Positions 49,215 to 57,554 are shown, counted from the first letter of the stretch. The stretch: DNA of 64,000 nucleotides from a virus (IMGVR_UViG_3300031576_000016:29579-93578), one strand, 5' to 3'. Program-made: numbers and translations. The notes: generated by a model from the letters alone, not told the origin.

Positions 49215-50155
49215 GCCAACTCCTTTGCCGCTCTGACAATGGCCGTGCTGGATAGGCCACACTCCGGCGTGAAGCCCAAGCTTTGGGCCTTGTCCAGCGT
49301 AACCTGAACGTGCTTGTCGTCGCCCTTCCAGACGGCGTCGTCGCCGAGCCACTTGATTGGCTTCTCGATACCGATGGCGTGCATCACCAGGTCAGCGATG
49401 ATGGACACGCTGATGGAGCCGATGGCACTGACGTTGACGATACCGCGCAGGTGAGGCGGACCAAGCGTTGCCTCCACCATGAACCGGGCCGTGTCACCGA
49501 CGTAGGTGTACGGTTTGACCGAGCCGGGCTCGTCGCCAAGGAGTTCGAGGACTGGATTGTCGCTCTTGAGTTTCTCGATGATGGCCTTTACGACGCCGTG
49601 AGTGGCCCCGGGGCCGACGTTGGCAACCAGGCGGAAGATGAGCGGGGTGATGTGGCCAAGCTTCTCATAGGCCAGCACCAGAGCCTCTCCTGCCAATTTG
49701 GTCGCCCCGTATATCGACGACGGATTCGTTGGACCGTTCTCGGTCCCTGGCGTATGTAGGCATGAGCCGTAGACCGTTGCGCTCGAAGCGAAACAGAACC
49801 TGGTGCCAGGCTTGGCGTAGGCCAACAGGTGCTGCGTGCCCATGATGTTGGCACGGACTACTTCGCACGGCTTGTCGATACTGTCTTTCACGACTGCATT
49901 CGCGGCCAGATGGAAAATGAAATCCGGCTTGTAGAAGTACAGCGTCTCCGCGACTTGTCGTTGGTCTGTGATGTCTACCGCATCTTCGACCATAACGTAT
50001 CGCTTAGTGGCGGGGTCGCGAAAATACACATGCGTTTCGGGGTCGTTCTTTTTGCGTGCGATGCTGACGATGGATGTGATTTCGTTGTACTTCATCAACT
50101 CGCGTACAACGTGGCGTCCAATGAATCCGGTGCCGCCAGTGACTAAGGCTCGCAT
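49211..50155 (-). CDS. NAD-dependent epimerase/dehydratase (SDR)
   Basis: A 314-residue extended SDR. The second ATG (MRALVTGGTGFIG) is chosen because GGAG lies 9 bases upstream of it and only 3 from the first. Catalytic YGATK and the serine/threonine region FASSATVYG are intact; KPYTYVGDTARF matches UDP-hexose 4-epimerases. Only moderately similar to the neighbouring SDR, so they are probably distinct steps. Overlaps the phosphatase gene by 13 bases. Confidence 0.8.
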   Translation of the reverse strand: MRALVTGGTGFIGRHVVRELMKYNEITSIVSIARKKNDPETHVYFRDPATKRYVMVEDAVDITDQRQVAETLYFYKPDFIFHLAANAVVKDSIDKPCEVVRANIMGTQHLLAYAKPGTRFCFASSATVYGSCLHTPGTENGPTNPSSIYGATKLAGEALVLAYEKLGHITPLIFRLVANVGPGATHGVVKAIIEKLKSDNPVLELLGDEPGSVKPYTYVGDTARFMVEATLGPPHLRGIVNVSAIGSISVSIIADLVMHAIGIEKPIKWLGDDAVWKGDDKHVQVTLDKAQSLGFTPECGLSSTAIVRAAKELA

Positions 50156-50610
50156 AGACATAGACTCCTCAATAGTTCCACGGTGGTCACGTAATACATA
50201 GCGCCGGGTGCTTTGGCATTCCTCAGCCCGGGCCGCTGCGTGAGTAGTTTGGCGTGCAGGGCCTCAAAGGTTGCTCGTTTTTTGTCCGAGAGAAAAAAGG
50301 CTACCGCCAAGGCAGATGTAGGTCCGCGATGTTTACCCATCCGGCAGTGAGTGAGAATCGGCATCCGCTTCATCCAGCGTGCCGATTCTGCCAACTGAGC
50401 CAGCGTCATTAGATAGACGCTGTCAACGTAGTCGGCATCTTTTTTGGCCAGGCGAAGGTACATCGTGTCATACGGAATGTGCGTCAAGCGGCGACAGTAG
50501 TTGCGCGGTACGTTGTGGGCCACGTTGATGATGCAGCCTACTTGTCCGATTGTTTCAAAGGGCGCGTCCGCGTTCCCGTACCAGACTTCTTCGGTGAGCT
50601 TTTGGAACAA
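50143..50610 (-). CDS. Dual-specificity phosphatase-like protein
   Basis: A 155-residue protein with the cysteine phosphatase signature HCRMGKHRG (CX5R) in ILTHCRMGKHRGPTSALAVAF, preceded by the typical INVAHNVPRNY strand and a general-acid region (KKDAD). Phage enzymes of this family can act on proteins or on sugar/nucleotide phosphates. It shares 73 bases with the upstream gene in another frame. Given its neighbours, a role in sugar phosphate metabolism is possible but unproven. Confidence 0.75.
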   Translation of the reverse strand: MFQKLTEEVWYGNADAPFETIGQVGCIINVAHNVPRNYCRRLTHIPYDTMYLRLAKKDADYVDSVYLMTLAQLAESARWMKRMPILTHCRMGKHRGPTSALAVAFFLSDKKRATFEALHAKLLTQRPGLRNAKAPGAMYYVTTVELLRSLCLCEP

Positions 50611-50933
50611 TTGATAAACCTCGTGAAACCGATACGGATAGCTTCTTTGCCATCCTCAGTGCGTGTCCAGTGATGGTGGTTCTTGGCATCGTAAACGGAG
50701 CCCATCCAGCCATCTACTTCATATGGCTTCAAGGCTTCTACAATTTGCGCTTCATCCTTATTGCACCAGGGCATCGGTATGTCGATGGTTTTATGCTCGC
50801 ACTTTTTGCCAACGACCTTGGTTCGTAAAATGAAGTCGCACTTGACAAAGCCACGACCCATGAGTGCGTCAGCGAAGTCGGTGACGCTCATGTTGATTTC
50901 GATTGGCTGGCTGCCACTCAGGTCATCGCACAC
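50538..50933 (-). CDS. Small phage protein with uncertain start
   Basis: At least 131 residues from a GTG at 50,933. The frame is open further upstream, up to an in-frame TGA at 51,006-51,008, and that extension (CHIGRIHCSNQDDYVTIEV) reads like genuine protein. A well-formed AGGAGG followed by ATG (51,012-51,014) lies just above but is followed by AAC and then the TGA. The body is alpha/beta (FADALMGRGFVKCDFILR) with a basic C-terminal tail. No family was recognised. Confidence 0.5.
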   Translation of the reverse strand: MCDDLSGSQPIEINMSVTDFADALMGRGFVKCDFILRTKVVGKKCEHKTIDIPMPWCNKDEAQIVEALKPYEVDGWMGSVYDAKNHHHWTRTEDGKEAIRIGFTRFINCSKSSPKKSGTGTRTRPLKQSDK

Positions 50934-51029
50934 TTCGATGGTGACATAGTCATCCTGGTTGCTGCAATGAATCCTACCAATGTGGCAAGTACCCTTCAGT
51001 GTGATTCAGTTCATACTGTCCTCCTAAGT

Positions 51030-51059
51030 CAGGGCTCTTTCCCGCTCCTAAGAGCCCTG
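51030..51059. promoter_or_regulatory. Hairpin between GT25-like gene and the truncated-start gene
   Basis: CAGGGCTCTT (51,030-51,039) and AAGAGCCCTG (51,050-51,059) form a perfect 10-bp stem. Followed by GCTTTTCTT on the plus strand, it looks like a terminator in that direction; on the minus strand, in which the operon is read, no T run follows. It contains the stop of the GT25-like gene and precedes the SD of the next minus-strand gene. Confidence 0.5.
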
Positions 51060-51716
51060 GCTTTTCTTATCCTTGTAGTGGTCGTAACTGACATTGGTGC
51101 CTTCGCAGTAGCTGAAGCCGGCCATAGGCCAGATGATGTTCGGCCAGCAGGCGTAGGTGTTGACGTGCGCCTGCAAGCGTTTGGCGACCATGTCATCAAT
51201 TGGCCCGTACATTGGCAAATCCAAGATGCGTTGAAAGATTGTGTGTCGCAGTGCGACAGCATGGAAACACAGGCTACCGCCTGTGAGCCGGAGCAAGTTG
51301 TCTGAGAACGGGATGGGGCGAGCAAAGGCGTGGTTGGCCCCAAGATAGAACAAGTCCCAATCAGCAGGAAGTTGTGCCTGGGCCAGTGGAAAGATGGGGT
51401 CGAACTCGGGACAGAACGTGGCGTCGTCTTCCAGCAGCAGTAGGCTCTCGCACTTGTCGTGCTGGGCCTGGGTGATAATCTTGCGGAAGCACAGGAAGGC
51501 GTTGTAGGAATTCGGCCGCTTGACCCATGCCGGATACCCGAAGCGCATGGCCGGGGGCTCGATGTCCAGGTGGTCGTAGTTCTCCGGCGGCAACGTCTTG
51601 CCATCGCCAGCCAAGAAGAACTCAACCTTCAGGTTGCGCTTGGCAGCCTCAGCCGCGAGCGGCTCGCGATGGGCCCAACGTTTGTCGATGTTCAGACAGA
51701 CGACTTTGTCAAACAT
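51048..51716 (-). CDS. GT25-like glycosyltransferase, second copy
   Basis: A 222-residue protein with GGAGG 9 bases before the ATG. Same plan as the plus-strand gene at 39,746: VVCLNIDKRWAHRE, NSYNAFLCFRKI, LLLLEDDATFCPEF, DLFYLGANHAFAR, YGPIDDMVAKRL. Shared segments are clear though identity between them is only moderate, implying old duplication or separate acquisition. It is followed by a hairpin that includes its stop codon. Confidence 0.72.
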   Translation of the reverse strand: MFDKVVCLNIDKRWAHREPLAAEAAKRNLKVEFFLAGDGKTLPPENYDHLDIEPPAMRFGYPAWVKRPNSYNAFLCFRKIITQAQHDKCESLLLLEDDATFCPEFDPIFPLAQAQLPADWDLFYLGANHAFARPIPFSDNLLRLTGGSLCFHAVALRHTIFQRILDLPMYGPIDDMVAKRLQAHVNTYACWPNIIWPMAGFSYCEGTNVSYDHYKDKKSQGS

Positions 51717-52299
51717 TGCTGATGACCTCCTTGACCGTCTCGACTGTGCTCATTTGACGCTTGGCGAACTTGCCCTGATGAATGCCTATGGCACCCTCAA
51801 CAAAACGAAGGTAGTAGTCATCATCATCGCTGCGCCGGCTTGTAAGTAGCGCGTCTTCCATCTGCATGAAGCGAGACTGAAGCGGCCATTTCTCACACAT
51901 GGCAACCAAGCCGCCAGAGAGGTTCGAGCCGAATGGCCCGAGCCAGTCAACCTGCTCGTCCGGCAACTCGTATACCGACGCGGCCCTGAGCCCAGGTTCC
52001 TTTGTCTCGACCAGCACCTTGTAGGTGTCGCCCCAGGCAATGACACTCGGATGCTGAGCAATGATGACATCGCCGGTGATGTGGTCGAGCACCTTGCCTT
52101 CGCCTTCGCCGAGCTTCAGTAGCTTCCAGGCAAAGCGCGAAGAATACATCTGCATTTCCGCAAGGATGTCGTCAGTCGAGCCCTCGTCGATAACGACGAC
52201 CTCGAACGGTTCAGTCGGCGGTCTGGTCGCCAAGGCCCATAGGGTCCGACGAAGCAGCTGGGCCTGGTTGAGAATTTGGAATGCGATGGTAGTTTTCAT
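51709..52299 (-). CDS. Family 2-type glycosyltransferase (short)
   Basis: A 196-residue protein. The N-terminal TTIAFQILNQAQLLRRTL and the VVVIDEGSTDDI motif are those of family 2 GT-A enzymes; GDVIIAQHPSV replaces the usual DxD region, which may affect metal binding. Shorter than standard (~250-300), ending at FAKRQMSTVETVKEV. The start overlaps the upstream gene by ATGA. Confidence 0.65.
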   Translation of the reverse strand: MKTTIAFQILNQAQLLRRTLWALATRPPTEPFEVVVIDEGSTDDILAEMQMYSSRFAWKLLKLGEGEGKVLDHITGDVIIAQHPSVIAWGDTYKVLVETKEPGLRAASVYELPDEQVDWLGPFGSNLSGGLVAMCEKWPLQSRFMQMEDALLTSRRSDDDDYYLRFVEGAIGIHQGKFAKRQMSTVETVKEVISNV

Positions 52300-53198
52300 A
52301 GCTTGCGCTGTTTGACCTTGAGGGCTTCATCAGTCAGCCCCAGACACTCGAAGACCTGGGCCACACGCTCATAGCAGGTGTGATGTGCCATCACGTCCGC
52401 TTTGCCCTTCTCAATGAACGGTAGGCGTTCATCAGGCTTGTTCAAATAGTGGTCAATCAGTTTTTGAAATTGCTGTTTGGTAGTGGCGATGGGAAGTTGG
52501 CCTTTGGAAAAGACCTTGCGAAGCCCATCAACGTCGTCGCTCACACAGAAGCCGCCCGATGCCAGGACCTGAAACGGACGTTCAAAGGAGCCGGCGTTTG
52601 GGGAGATGGTTGCCGAGGCGTAGAGGTTGGCCACGTCGCTGGCATTGATGAGTCCGAGATACTGGTGGACAGGCCAGCCGGTGCCGCCAAAGACCTTCAC
52701 CTTGTACTTGGAGTTGGGGTCGCAGAGCCGCAGGATGTGCTCGTTGCAGTCACCCACGAAGGCGATGTCGCAGGCCAAGGACGGGTCGGCGGTGCCGGCC
52801 CGGTAGTCGAAGGTGTCCGCGCTGGGCAGGATGGGGGCGTAGAACAGACCGAGAGTCTGCCATTGTTCAAGTGGAGCTTCGGTGTTGGCAAACACGAAGT
52901 CGGGCCGGCCGGTCTCTTCCTTCAGTCGCCGCACCAACATCCTCTCCTGCTGAGTGGCTTGTTTCCACGGCGATGCCGAGAGTGCCGTTTTGACATTCGG
53001 CCGAGTCGCCAGGCACTTGATGATGGCCGGACATATTCCGGAAGTGACGCCGATGAAAATGTCCGGTTCAAATTCGTTGAACGCATCGAACGGCGACTTC
53101 GTCTGAGGCTGCCAGAATACGAAGTTGTGACCGACTGCGGTCAGCACTCGTCCCCAGCCGAAGGGAATGTCCTGGTGATACATGCTCATGATTTTCAT
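52296..53198 (-). CDS. CgeB-like glycosyltransferase (GT-B)
   Basis: A 300-residue protein with GAGGG 9 bases before the ATG. The C-terminal donor domain is recognisable: CDIAFVGDCNEHIL, KVKVFGGTGW, YASATISPNAGSFERPFQVLASGGFCVSDD, matching the CgeB-type layout with N-SFERPFQ-LASGG. The N-terminal half is shorter and less clear. Chained by ATGA overlaps with both neighbours. Confidence 0.7.
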   Translation of the reverse strand: MKIMSMYHQDIPFGWGRVLTAVGHNFVFWQPQTKSPFDAFNEFEPDIFIGVTSGICPAIIKCLATRPNVKTALSASPWKQATQQERMLVRRLKEETGRPDFVFANTEAPLEQWQTLGLFYAPILPSADTFDYRAGTADPSLACDIAFVGDCNEHILRLCDPNSKYKVKVFGGTGWPVHQYLGLINASDVANLYASATISPNAGSFERPFQVLASGGFCVSDDVDGLRKVFSKGQLPIATTKQQFQKLIDHYLNKPDERLPFIEKGKADVMAHHTCYERVAQVFECLGLTDEALKVKQRKL

Positions 53199-53869
53199 TG
53201 GATGGCCCTCGCCTTAGCAATGTCGCGCGACGAATCCACTTCCACCAGGTCAATCTTGTTGTTGGTCACCGCCGCGAGTGTGCCGCCGCGCTCCAACATT
53301 TCATTCAAGACTTCGTAGGCGAAGTGTTTCCTTCGGTGCGCGTCGGACATCAGTTCCTTGAATAGGTCTTGCTCGGGCTGGAGCAACGTCGCCACATGCG
53401 ACCACTTGGTTGGCAAGCCGTAAGAGAACACGGTCGCCTGGTCCTGAACCACGGTCACGCCGACTTCGCTTTCGCGGCCCTTTTTTTGGTCGATGACGAT
53501 ACTCGACCTGGTGAGGTCGATGCTCTTCAGAAGCTCTTTGTTGAAGACCAGGTCGCCATAGAGAACGACATGAGGCAGCCAGGGCGGACACGACATGAGC
53601 CCCAGGAGGATAGAGTGGGCCACGTTGGTTTCGGAGTAGCTCTCGTTGGTGACGATGTGAATGTCAGGCGGCAAGACACGACGTATCTTGTCGCTGCCGA
53701 ATCCGAGCACGACGACAATCCACGGATTGTCAAACTGCTCGCGCAGCAAACGAATCTGCCGACAGATGAGCGGCTCATCATTGGCACAGCGAATGGTCGC
53801 CTTTGGTCCACACGACTTCATCCTGCGGCCGAGGCCGGCCGCAGGTATAACGATGGCTGGTGTTGTCAT
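53195..53869 (-). CDS. Sugar-1-phosphate nucleotidyltransferase
   Basis: A 224-residue protein with the nucleotide-binding start AIVIPAAGLGRRM(K) and a lysine-containing segment CGPKATI; VVLGFGSDKI and VVLYGDLVFNKELL (aspartate metal site) follow. It belongs to the NTP_transferase fold (LicC/HddC/MurU-type), which joins a sugar phosphate to a nucleoside triphosphate. It could act after the GHMP kinase or provide another donor sugar. Both ends overlap neighbours by ATGA. Confidence 0.78.
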   Translation of the reverse strand: MTTPAIVIPAAGLGRRMKSCGPKATIRCANDEPLICRQIRLLREQFDNPWIVVVLGFGSDKIRRVLPPDIHIVTNESYSETNVAHSILLGLMSCPPWLPHVVLYGDLVFNKELLKSIDLTRSSIVIDQKKGRESEVGVTVVQDQATVFSYGLPTKWSHVATLLQPEQDLFKELMSDAHRRKHFAYEVLNEMLERGGTLAAVTNNKIDLVEVDSSRDIAKARAIQ

Positions 53870-54186
53870 AGGATAGCAGCGATTGTCATGAGAACGATTT
53901 GATTGCTTCGGACGCCCTTGAGCAACTTGATGTAGCGTTGGCTGGAGCCGTCGCTGAAGAATGCCTTGGTAGTGTCCAGGGCCTCCTCGATGGCTCCCAG
54001 CGTACTGATGACGACGTTGGGGTCGATGCTGAGAATCTCAGCGACCAGCGGGGCGATGAACGGTGTCCGCGCCTGCTTGACGACGGTGTCGAGCCGGGTG
54101 ATGATGGACGGAGCGCAGATGCGTTCGCCCGATTCAATCAAGGCGATAGCCTTGTCCAGAATTCGTTCCAGGTCAGCTTTGGTCAT
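53866..54186 (-). CDS. Small helical protein, unknown
   Basis: A 106-residue all-helical protein; start 54,186 (MTKADLERILDKAIAL) has GAGG upstream. No cysteine clusters beyond one. It joins the nucleotidyltransferase by ATGA. No family recognised; an operon-embedded accessory protein. Confidence 0.55.
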   Translation of the reverse strand: MTKADLERILDKAIALIESGERICAPSIITRLDTVVKQARTPFIAPLVAEILSIDPNVVISTLGAIEEALDTTKAFFSDGSSQRYIKLLKGVRSNQIVLMTIAAIL

Positions 54187-54991
54187 GTCGTCCTCGTAGT
54201 GCCCGGGCCTTGGCCTTCGCCATGACCCGCGACCAGTTCTTTTGCCAGACTTCCGACGCGACGGTTGCCGTGGAGCTATGGGAGCCGACGCGGACCGTAA
54301 CAAGTGACTCGGGGATGTGAACGATGGCGAACTCTTCCGAGATGCGCATCCATAAGTCGTAGTCTTCGCACGTCCGCATTTCCTCGTCGAACCAGCCGCA
54401 CTTCTTGATGGCAGCTTTGGTCACCAGGCTGTCACAATTCGGCAAGCATTCTTGCATGAGCCGGATGCGGCTGAATGGTTCCTTGTACTGACGCAGGCGA
54501 ATACCTTCGCCATTGAGCGTGTCGTAGTCGGTGTAAACCGCTCCGATGAAATCCGGGACCTCCTGCCACTTGGCAACCGACTTCTCGATTTTGCCAGGCA
54601 AGTAGGTGTCGTCGGAATCAAGAAAGCAAAAGGCGTCCGTGCCTTCCCACGCCACGCGGATGCCCCAATTGCGCGCGAAGCTTGGACCACTGGCTTTGCT
54701 GAAGCGACATAGCATCACTTCTGTTTCCATGCGCGGCTGAGCTTTGCCGACACAGACGATAGGCTCGCCTTGTTGCTGTGGTCCACGAGGACGATAGAGT
54801 CGCTTGTAGACCTTGTTGGCCGAGTCGTCGGTGGAGCCATCGTCAACAACGATGATGCGCTTGTTCGGGTAGCTCTGCCACAAGACAGAGTCCAGCGCGT
54901 CGTTCACCCACTTCTCGTGGTTGTGACATGGAATGACCACGGTAACAAGCGGCATGTTACTGTGCGTTTCTTGCGTTACAGGTTCTGACAT
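54173..54991 (-). CDS. Family 2 glycosyltransferase (GT-A)
   Basis: A 272-residue canonical family 2 enzyme: VTVVIPCHNHEKWVNDALDS, IIVVDDGSTDDSANKV, ARNWGIRVAW, CFLDSDDTYLPGKI (DxD) and CEDYDLWMRI. All conserved motifs are present, so it is probably active. The final residues are basic. Donor and acceptor unknown. Confidence 0.85.
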   Translation of the reverse strand: MSEPVTQETHSNMPLVTVVIPCHNHEKWVNDALDSVLWQSYPNKRIIVVDDGSTDDSANKVYKRLYRPRGPQQQGEPIVCVGKAQPRMETEVMLCRFSKASGPSFARNWGIRVAWEGTDAFCFLDSDDTYLPGKIEKSVAKWQEVPDFIGAVYTDYDTLNGEGIRLRQYKEPFSRIRLMQECLPNCDSLVTKAAIKKCGWFDEEMRTCEDYDLWMRISEEFAIVHIPESLVTVRVGSHSSTATVASEVWQKNWSRVMAKAKARALRGRHDQS

Positions 54992-55836
54992 ATGTCCGTG
55001 ACACTCCGAATCATGTACTGACGGTCTTCGAGCTTGGCGTAGTGCTGAAGCTTTTCGACCACGGTGTTGAGCAGCACGTTCTTGCCGTCCAGTTCGTAGA
55101 CGCTGGGGACGTTGCCGTTGATTTGCGGATGCTTGTGCATGTCAGTCTGAACGGTGAGGCCGTTGCCGGCAGGCGTTGGCAGGAGAAGGGAGAAGCGTTC
55201 CATCTTGTCGTTCAGGGCCACGTCCAGGTCCTTCACGAATGTCTGCGGCAGCTTCGTGCCTGGGCGAATCACCGTGTAGTAGGAGCCGACGACCGAAGGG
55301 ATAGCCAGGTCAATCGCGCGTTCCGGAGACACGAACTTCTGCTCCTTGGTCCGCTCGAAAATTTGGTTGATGCGCCAGGTCATTGTGTTGCCGAGTTGCT
55401 TGAAGAGCCTGGAGTGAAGCTCGGCCGGCTTGACGGCTGTCTGGTTGTTGATGAACACGACCTGGTGAGGTACGAGTGTTTGCGACAGCAACGCCTCAAT
55501 GGTTGGTTCGAGGATTTGCGGGTCGGTGCCGTCTTCCATGACAACCAGGACGCTCAGGCGAAGCTGAAGCATCTTGCGCATGGTTGTCGCCCAATCTTCG
55601 GGCTTGAAAGCCTTGGCGAAGTCGCCGGTCTCGGGCTGATAGGCGTTGCAGTACCGCCCATTGATGAGGAAGAACTGCCGCTCGTCATCCTCAGCCTCAA
55701 GCGTATTGCCGAGCGTGGTGAATGCCTCGACGCGGCCAAGCTTGCAACCCATCTGTGTCTTTTCTTCATACTTCGCGAAGATGCAGTCTTTGCATGAGGT
55801 ATGAATCTTTTGTAGTTCTTGCGGTTCGTCTGCCAC
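54976..55836 (-). CDS. Glycosyltransferase-like protein with N-terminal cysteine cluster
   Basis: A 286-residue protein with a GTG start and AAGGAG 7 bases upstream. The N-terminus has SCKDCIFAKYE, GCKLGR and a later GRYCNAY, probably a metal-binding knuckle. The rest is GT-A-like (RLSVLVVMEDGTDPQILEPTIEALLSQTL, VVFINNQTA) but lacks a clear DxD; VVGSYYTVIRPG may take that place. A divergent family 2-like enzyme or a non-catalytic partner. Confidence 0.55.
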   Translation of the reverse strand: MADEPQELQKIHTSCKDCIFAKYEEKTQMGCKLGRVEAFTTLGNTLEAEDDERQFFLINGRYCNAYQPETGDFAKAFKPEDWATTMRKMLQLRLSVLVVMEDGTDPQILEPTIEALLSQTLVPHQVVFINNQTAVKPAELHSRLFKQLGNTMTWRINQIFERTKEQKFVSPERAIDLAIPSVVGSYYTVIRPGTKLPQTFVKDLDVALNDKMERFSLLLPTPAGNGLTVQTDMHKHPQINGNVPSVYELDGKNVLLNTVVEKLQHYAKLEDRQYMIRSVTDICQNL

Positions 55837-55838
55837 GC

Positions 55839-56318
55839 CTAGCTCCTTTGTGCCGTAACGACGGCAAAGTTGTTTTGGATGCGCTTCTGAATGACCCTGA
55901 ACCCGCGCGTGGTGAAGACGCCAACCAACAGCGGGAGAGTAAACGATGACCGGCGAAGTTGCCAGCCTTCAGTCTGCTCGCCGTGGAGCAAGACATTGTA
56001 GTCTTCGATGCGGATGAGGTTCTGTAGGAACTGACGGGCCGCTTCGCCAACGTCAGGACACGCGACCGTGAGAATCCCCTTGTGAGCCAACTTGCCAAGC
56101 CAGTTGCCTAGCACTTCATCAACCTGTTGCGGTGGGAAGTAGCCGAGGATGTCGTGGGCCACAATCTCTTCGGCCTCGCCGTTCTCCACGAGCTTGTCCA
56201 GATTGTTCACATCGCCGACGACTCGACCATGCGTGTCCGGAGTGGGAGCAAAGGGGTCGATGTTGAGGTAGCCGCTTCGCACAGCGCCAGGGTTATCAAA
56301 CAGTAGGTTGACTCGCAT
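55839..56318 (-). CDS. Methyltransferase-like protein
   Basis: A 159-residue protein; the ATG at 56,318 has GGAG at 10 bases, while the GTG 9 bases upstream would be too close to it. GYLNIDPFAPT, VVGDVNNLDKLV, EEIVAHDILGYFPPQQVDEVL and GILTVACPDVGEA follow the order of predicted SAM-dependent methyltransferases that act near glycan genes, but motif I is weak and the protein is short. It overlaps the tail-tube-like fragment gene by 23 bases. Confidence 0.6.
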   Translation of the reverse strand: MRVNLLFDNPGAVRSGYLNIDPFAPTPDTHGRVVGDVNNLDKLVENGEAEEIVAHDILGYFPPQQVDEVLGNWLGKLAHKGILTVACPDVGEAARQFLQNLIRIEDYNVLLHGEQTEGWQLRRSSFTLPLLVGVFTTRGFRVIQKRIQNNFAVVTAQRS

Positions 56319-56538
56319 TGCGTTCACGCTCCATTTGGCCGCAGGTGCATCCTTTAGCCATGAGTGCCTGCGTACTACACACGCAGATAGGTTCGATTTC
56401 GCATCTGACTTCTACAGGGAAATTGACGTACCGATGATACGGACCTCTCCTTGGCAACTCAAAGAGTTCTTTTCTGCCAAGGTCTGCGGACACCTTGATA
56501 TTCTGTAACATGCTCGCGTATTCGTTGGTGTCGGTCAT
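56296..56538 (-). CDS. Diverged tail tube fragment with cysteine-rich C-terminus
   Basis: An 80-residue protein with an excellent SD (GAGGAG, 8 bases from ATG). Residues about 11-48 align closely with the tail tube protein at residues ~220-260: NIKVSADLGRKELFELPRRG and YHRYVNFPVEVRCEIE here against SIKVSANLGREQLFELGRKG and FHRYVNFPVEVRCDIE there. The coding DNA differs at many synonymous sites, so this is not a recent copy. The last 30 residues (CVCSTQALMAKGCTCGQ) differ from the tube and are cysteine-rich. Overlaps neighbours on both sides, which argues that it is expressed in the sugar operon. Confidence 0.75.
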   Translation of the reverse strand: MTDTNEYASMLQNIKVSADLGRKELFELPRRGPYHRYVNFPVEVRCEIEPICVCSTQALMAKGCTCGQMERERNASQPTV

Positions 56539-57554
56539 GCGTATTCTCCTCGGTACGGTATCCTGGCCGCATTGTGAAACAGCGTGTGCCAGTTGCTTGT
56601 AAACGATGGCATGGAAAATCTGGTCAGGATAGTGCGACGTGCCGCCGCTCCCAACTCGGCCACGAGCGAGCTATCGGCCAGCAACCGTTCCAGGTACTTG
56701 CGAAGGACGAGCGGGTCATTCGAGATTAGGCCGTTCTTGCCGTGCTCGATGACTTCGGGAATCATGCAGTTGGCCGTGGAGACACAGGCACAGCCGCAAC
56801 TCATTGCTTCAAGCAGCGCGGTGGGCACAGGCGAAATGAGGCTGGTGTTGAGGAAGATGCGAGCTTCGCGATAGGCCGCGACCAGGTCGGCTGTTGACTT
56901 GGCCGGCTTGGACAGCCCGGGGGTGTCGCCGACGACATGAACTGGTAGACCGCCGGCCGTCTTCCTCCAAAGCTCGAAGCCACAGCACCAGTCGCGGTTC
57001 ACCCAATCGTTGACCACGGAGAGGATGTGCCGCTTCTTCTCTACCTCAGCAGGAGAGAAGAGGTCGGTGTCGATGCCATGATGAATGATTTCTGCTTGCT
57101 GTTCGTCCCAGCCCCATTCTTTCCTGCTGAAGTCGCTGATGAAGACGTTGACGTGCCCCTTCATTTCGCGCAGCAGTTGACGCCGGCCCTTACCCCACGA
57201 TGGATACGGCAAGGTGTGTTCGAGACTCACGAGTGGAAGTTGAAAGCGATGGGAGAAGCGAATCGCTTTCTGGAACTGGCCGAATTTGTTCTGACTCAAC
57301 ACCAGGTCGAAGTCAAGCTCGGGCGGAATCTGGTGGTCGCCCAGGTCGGCATTGAGTAACACGTAGTTCGTGGGGAGCGGCGCGTAGGTGCGATTCCAGT
57401 CCTTGATGCCTGGTGCGCGAACGGCCCAGAACCGGTGACCCGTAAGGCAAAGGCCGGTTTCGTACCGCTCGTGGGTTGGGAACGTCAGGATATTGAGAGG
57501 CTTACCGTCTTCGCGGTGAGCGGCTCTCAGGATGCTTCCGACAACAGAGGGCAT
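56535..57554 (-). CDS. Family 4/1 glycosyltransferase (GT-B)
   Basis: A 339-residue protein; start 57,554 (MPSVVGSILRAA) has GGAG 8 bases upstream. IIHHGIDTDLFSPAE is the linker to the donor domain, and SLISPVPTALLEAMSCGCACVSTANCMIPEVIEHGKNG carries the EAMxCG and phosphate-binding motifs of family 4 enzymes. It overlaps the upstream small gene by 53 bases. Confidence 0.82.
   Translation of the reverse strand: MPSVVGSILRAAHREDGKPLNILTFPTHERYETGLCLTGHRFWAVRAPGIKDWNRTYAPLPTNYVLLNADLGDHQIPPELDFDLVLSQNKFGQFQKAIRFSHRFQLPLVSLEHTLPYPSWGKGRRQLLREMKGHVNVFISDFSRKEWGWDEQQAEIIHHGIDTDLFSPAEVEKKRHILSVVNDWVNRDWCCGFELWRKTAGGLPVHVVGDTPGLSKPAKSTADLVAAYREARIFLNTSLISPVPTALLEAMSCGCACVSTANCMIPEVIEHGKNGLISNDPLVLRKYLERLLADSSLVAELGAAARRTILTRFSMPSFTSNWHTLFHNAARIPYRGEYA

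Noticed and set aside
51030-51059. Hairpin as a terminator of the minus-strand operon
   Set aside because: The T run lies on the plus-strand side only; on the minus strand no T run follows and an SD comes directly after, so it is listed as a regulatory hairpin instead.
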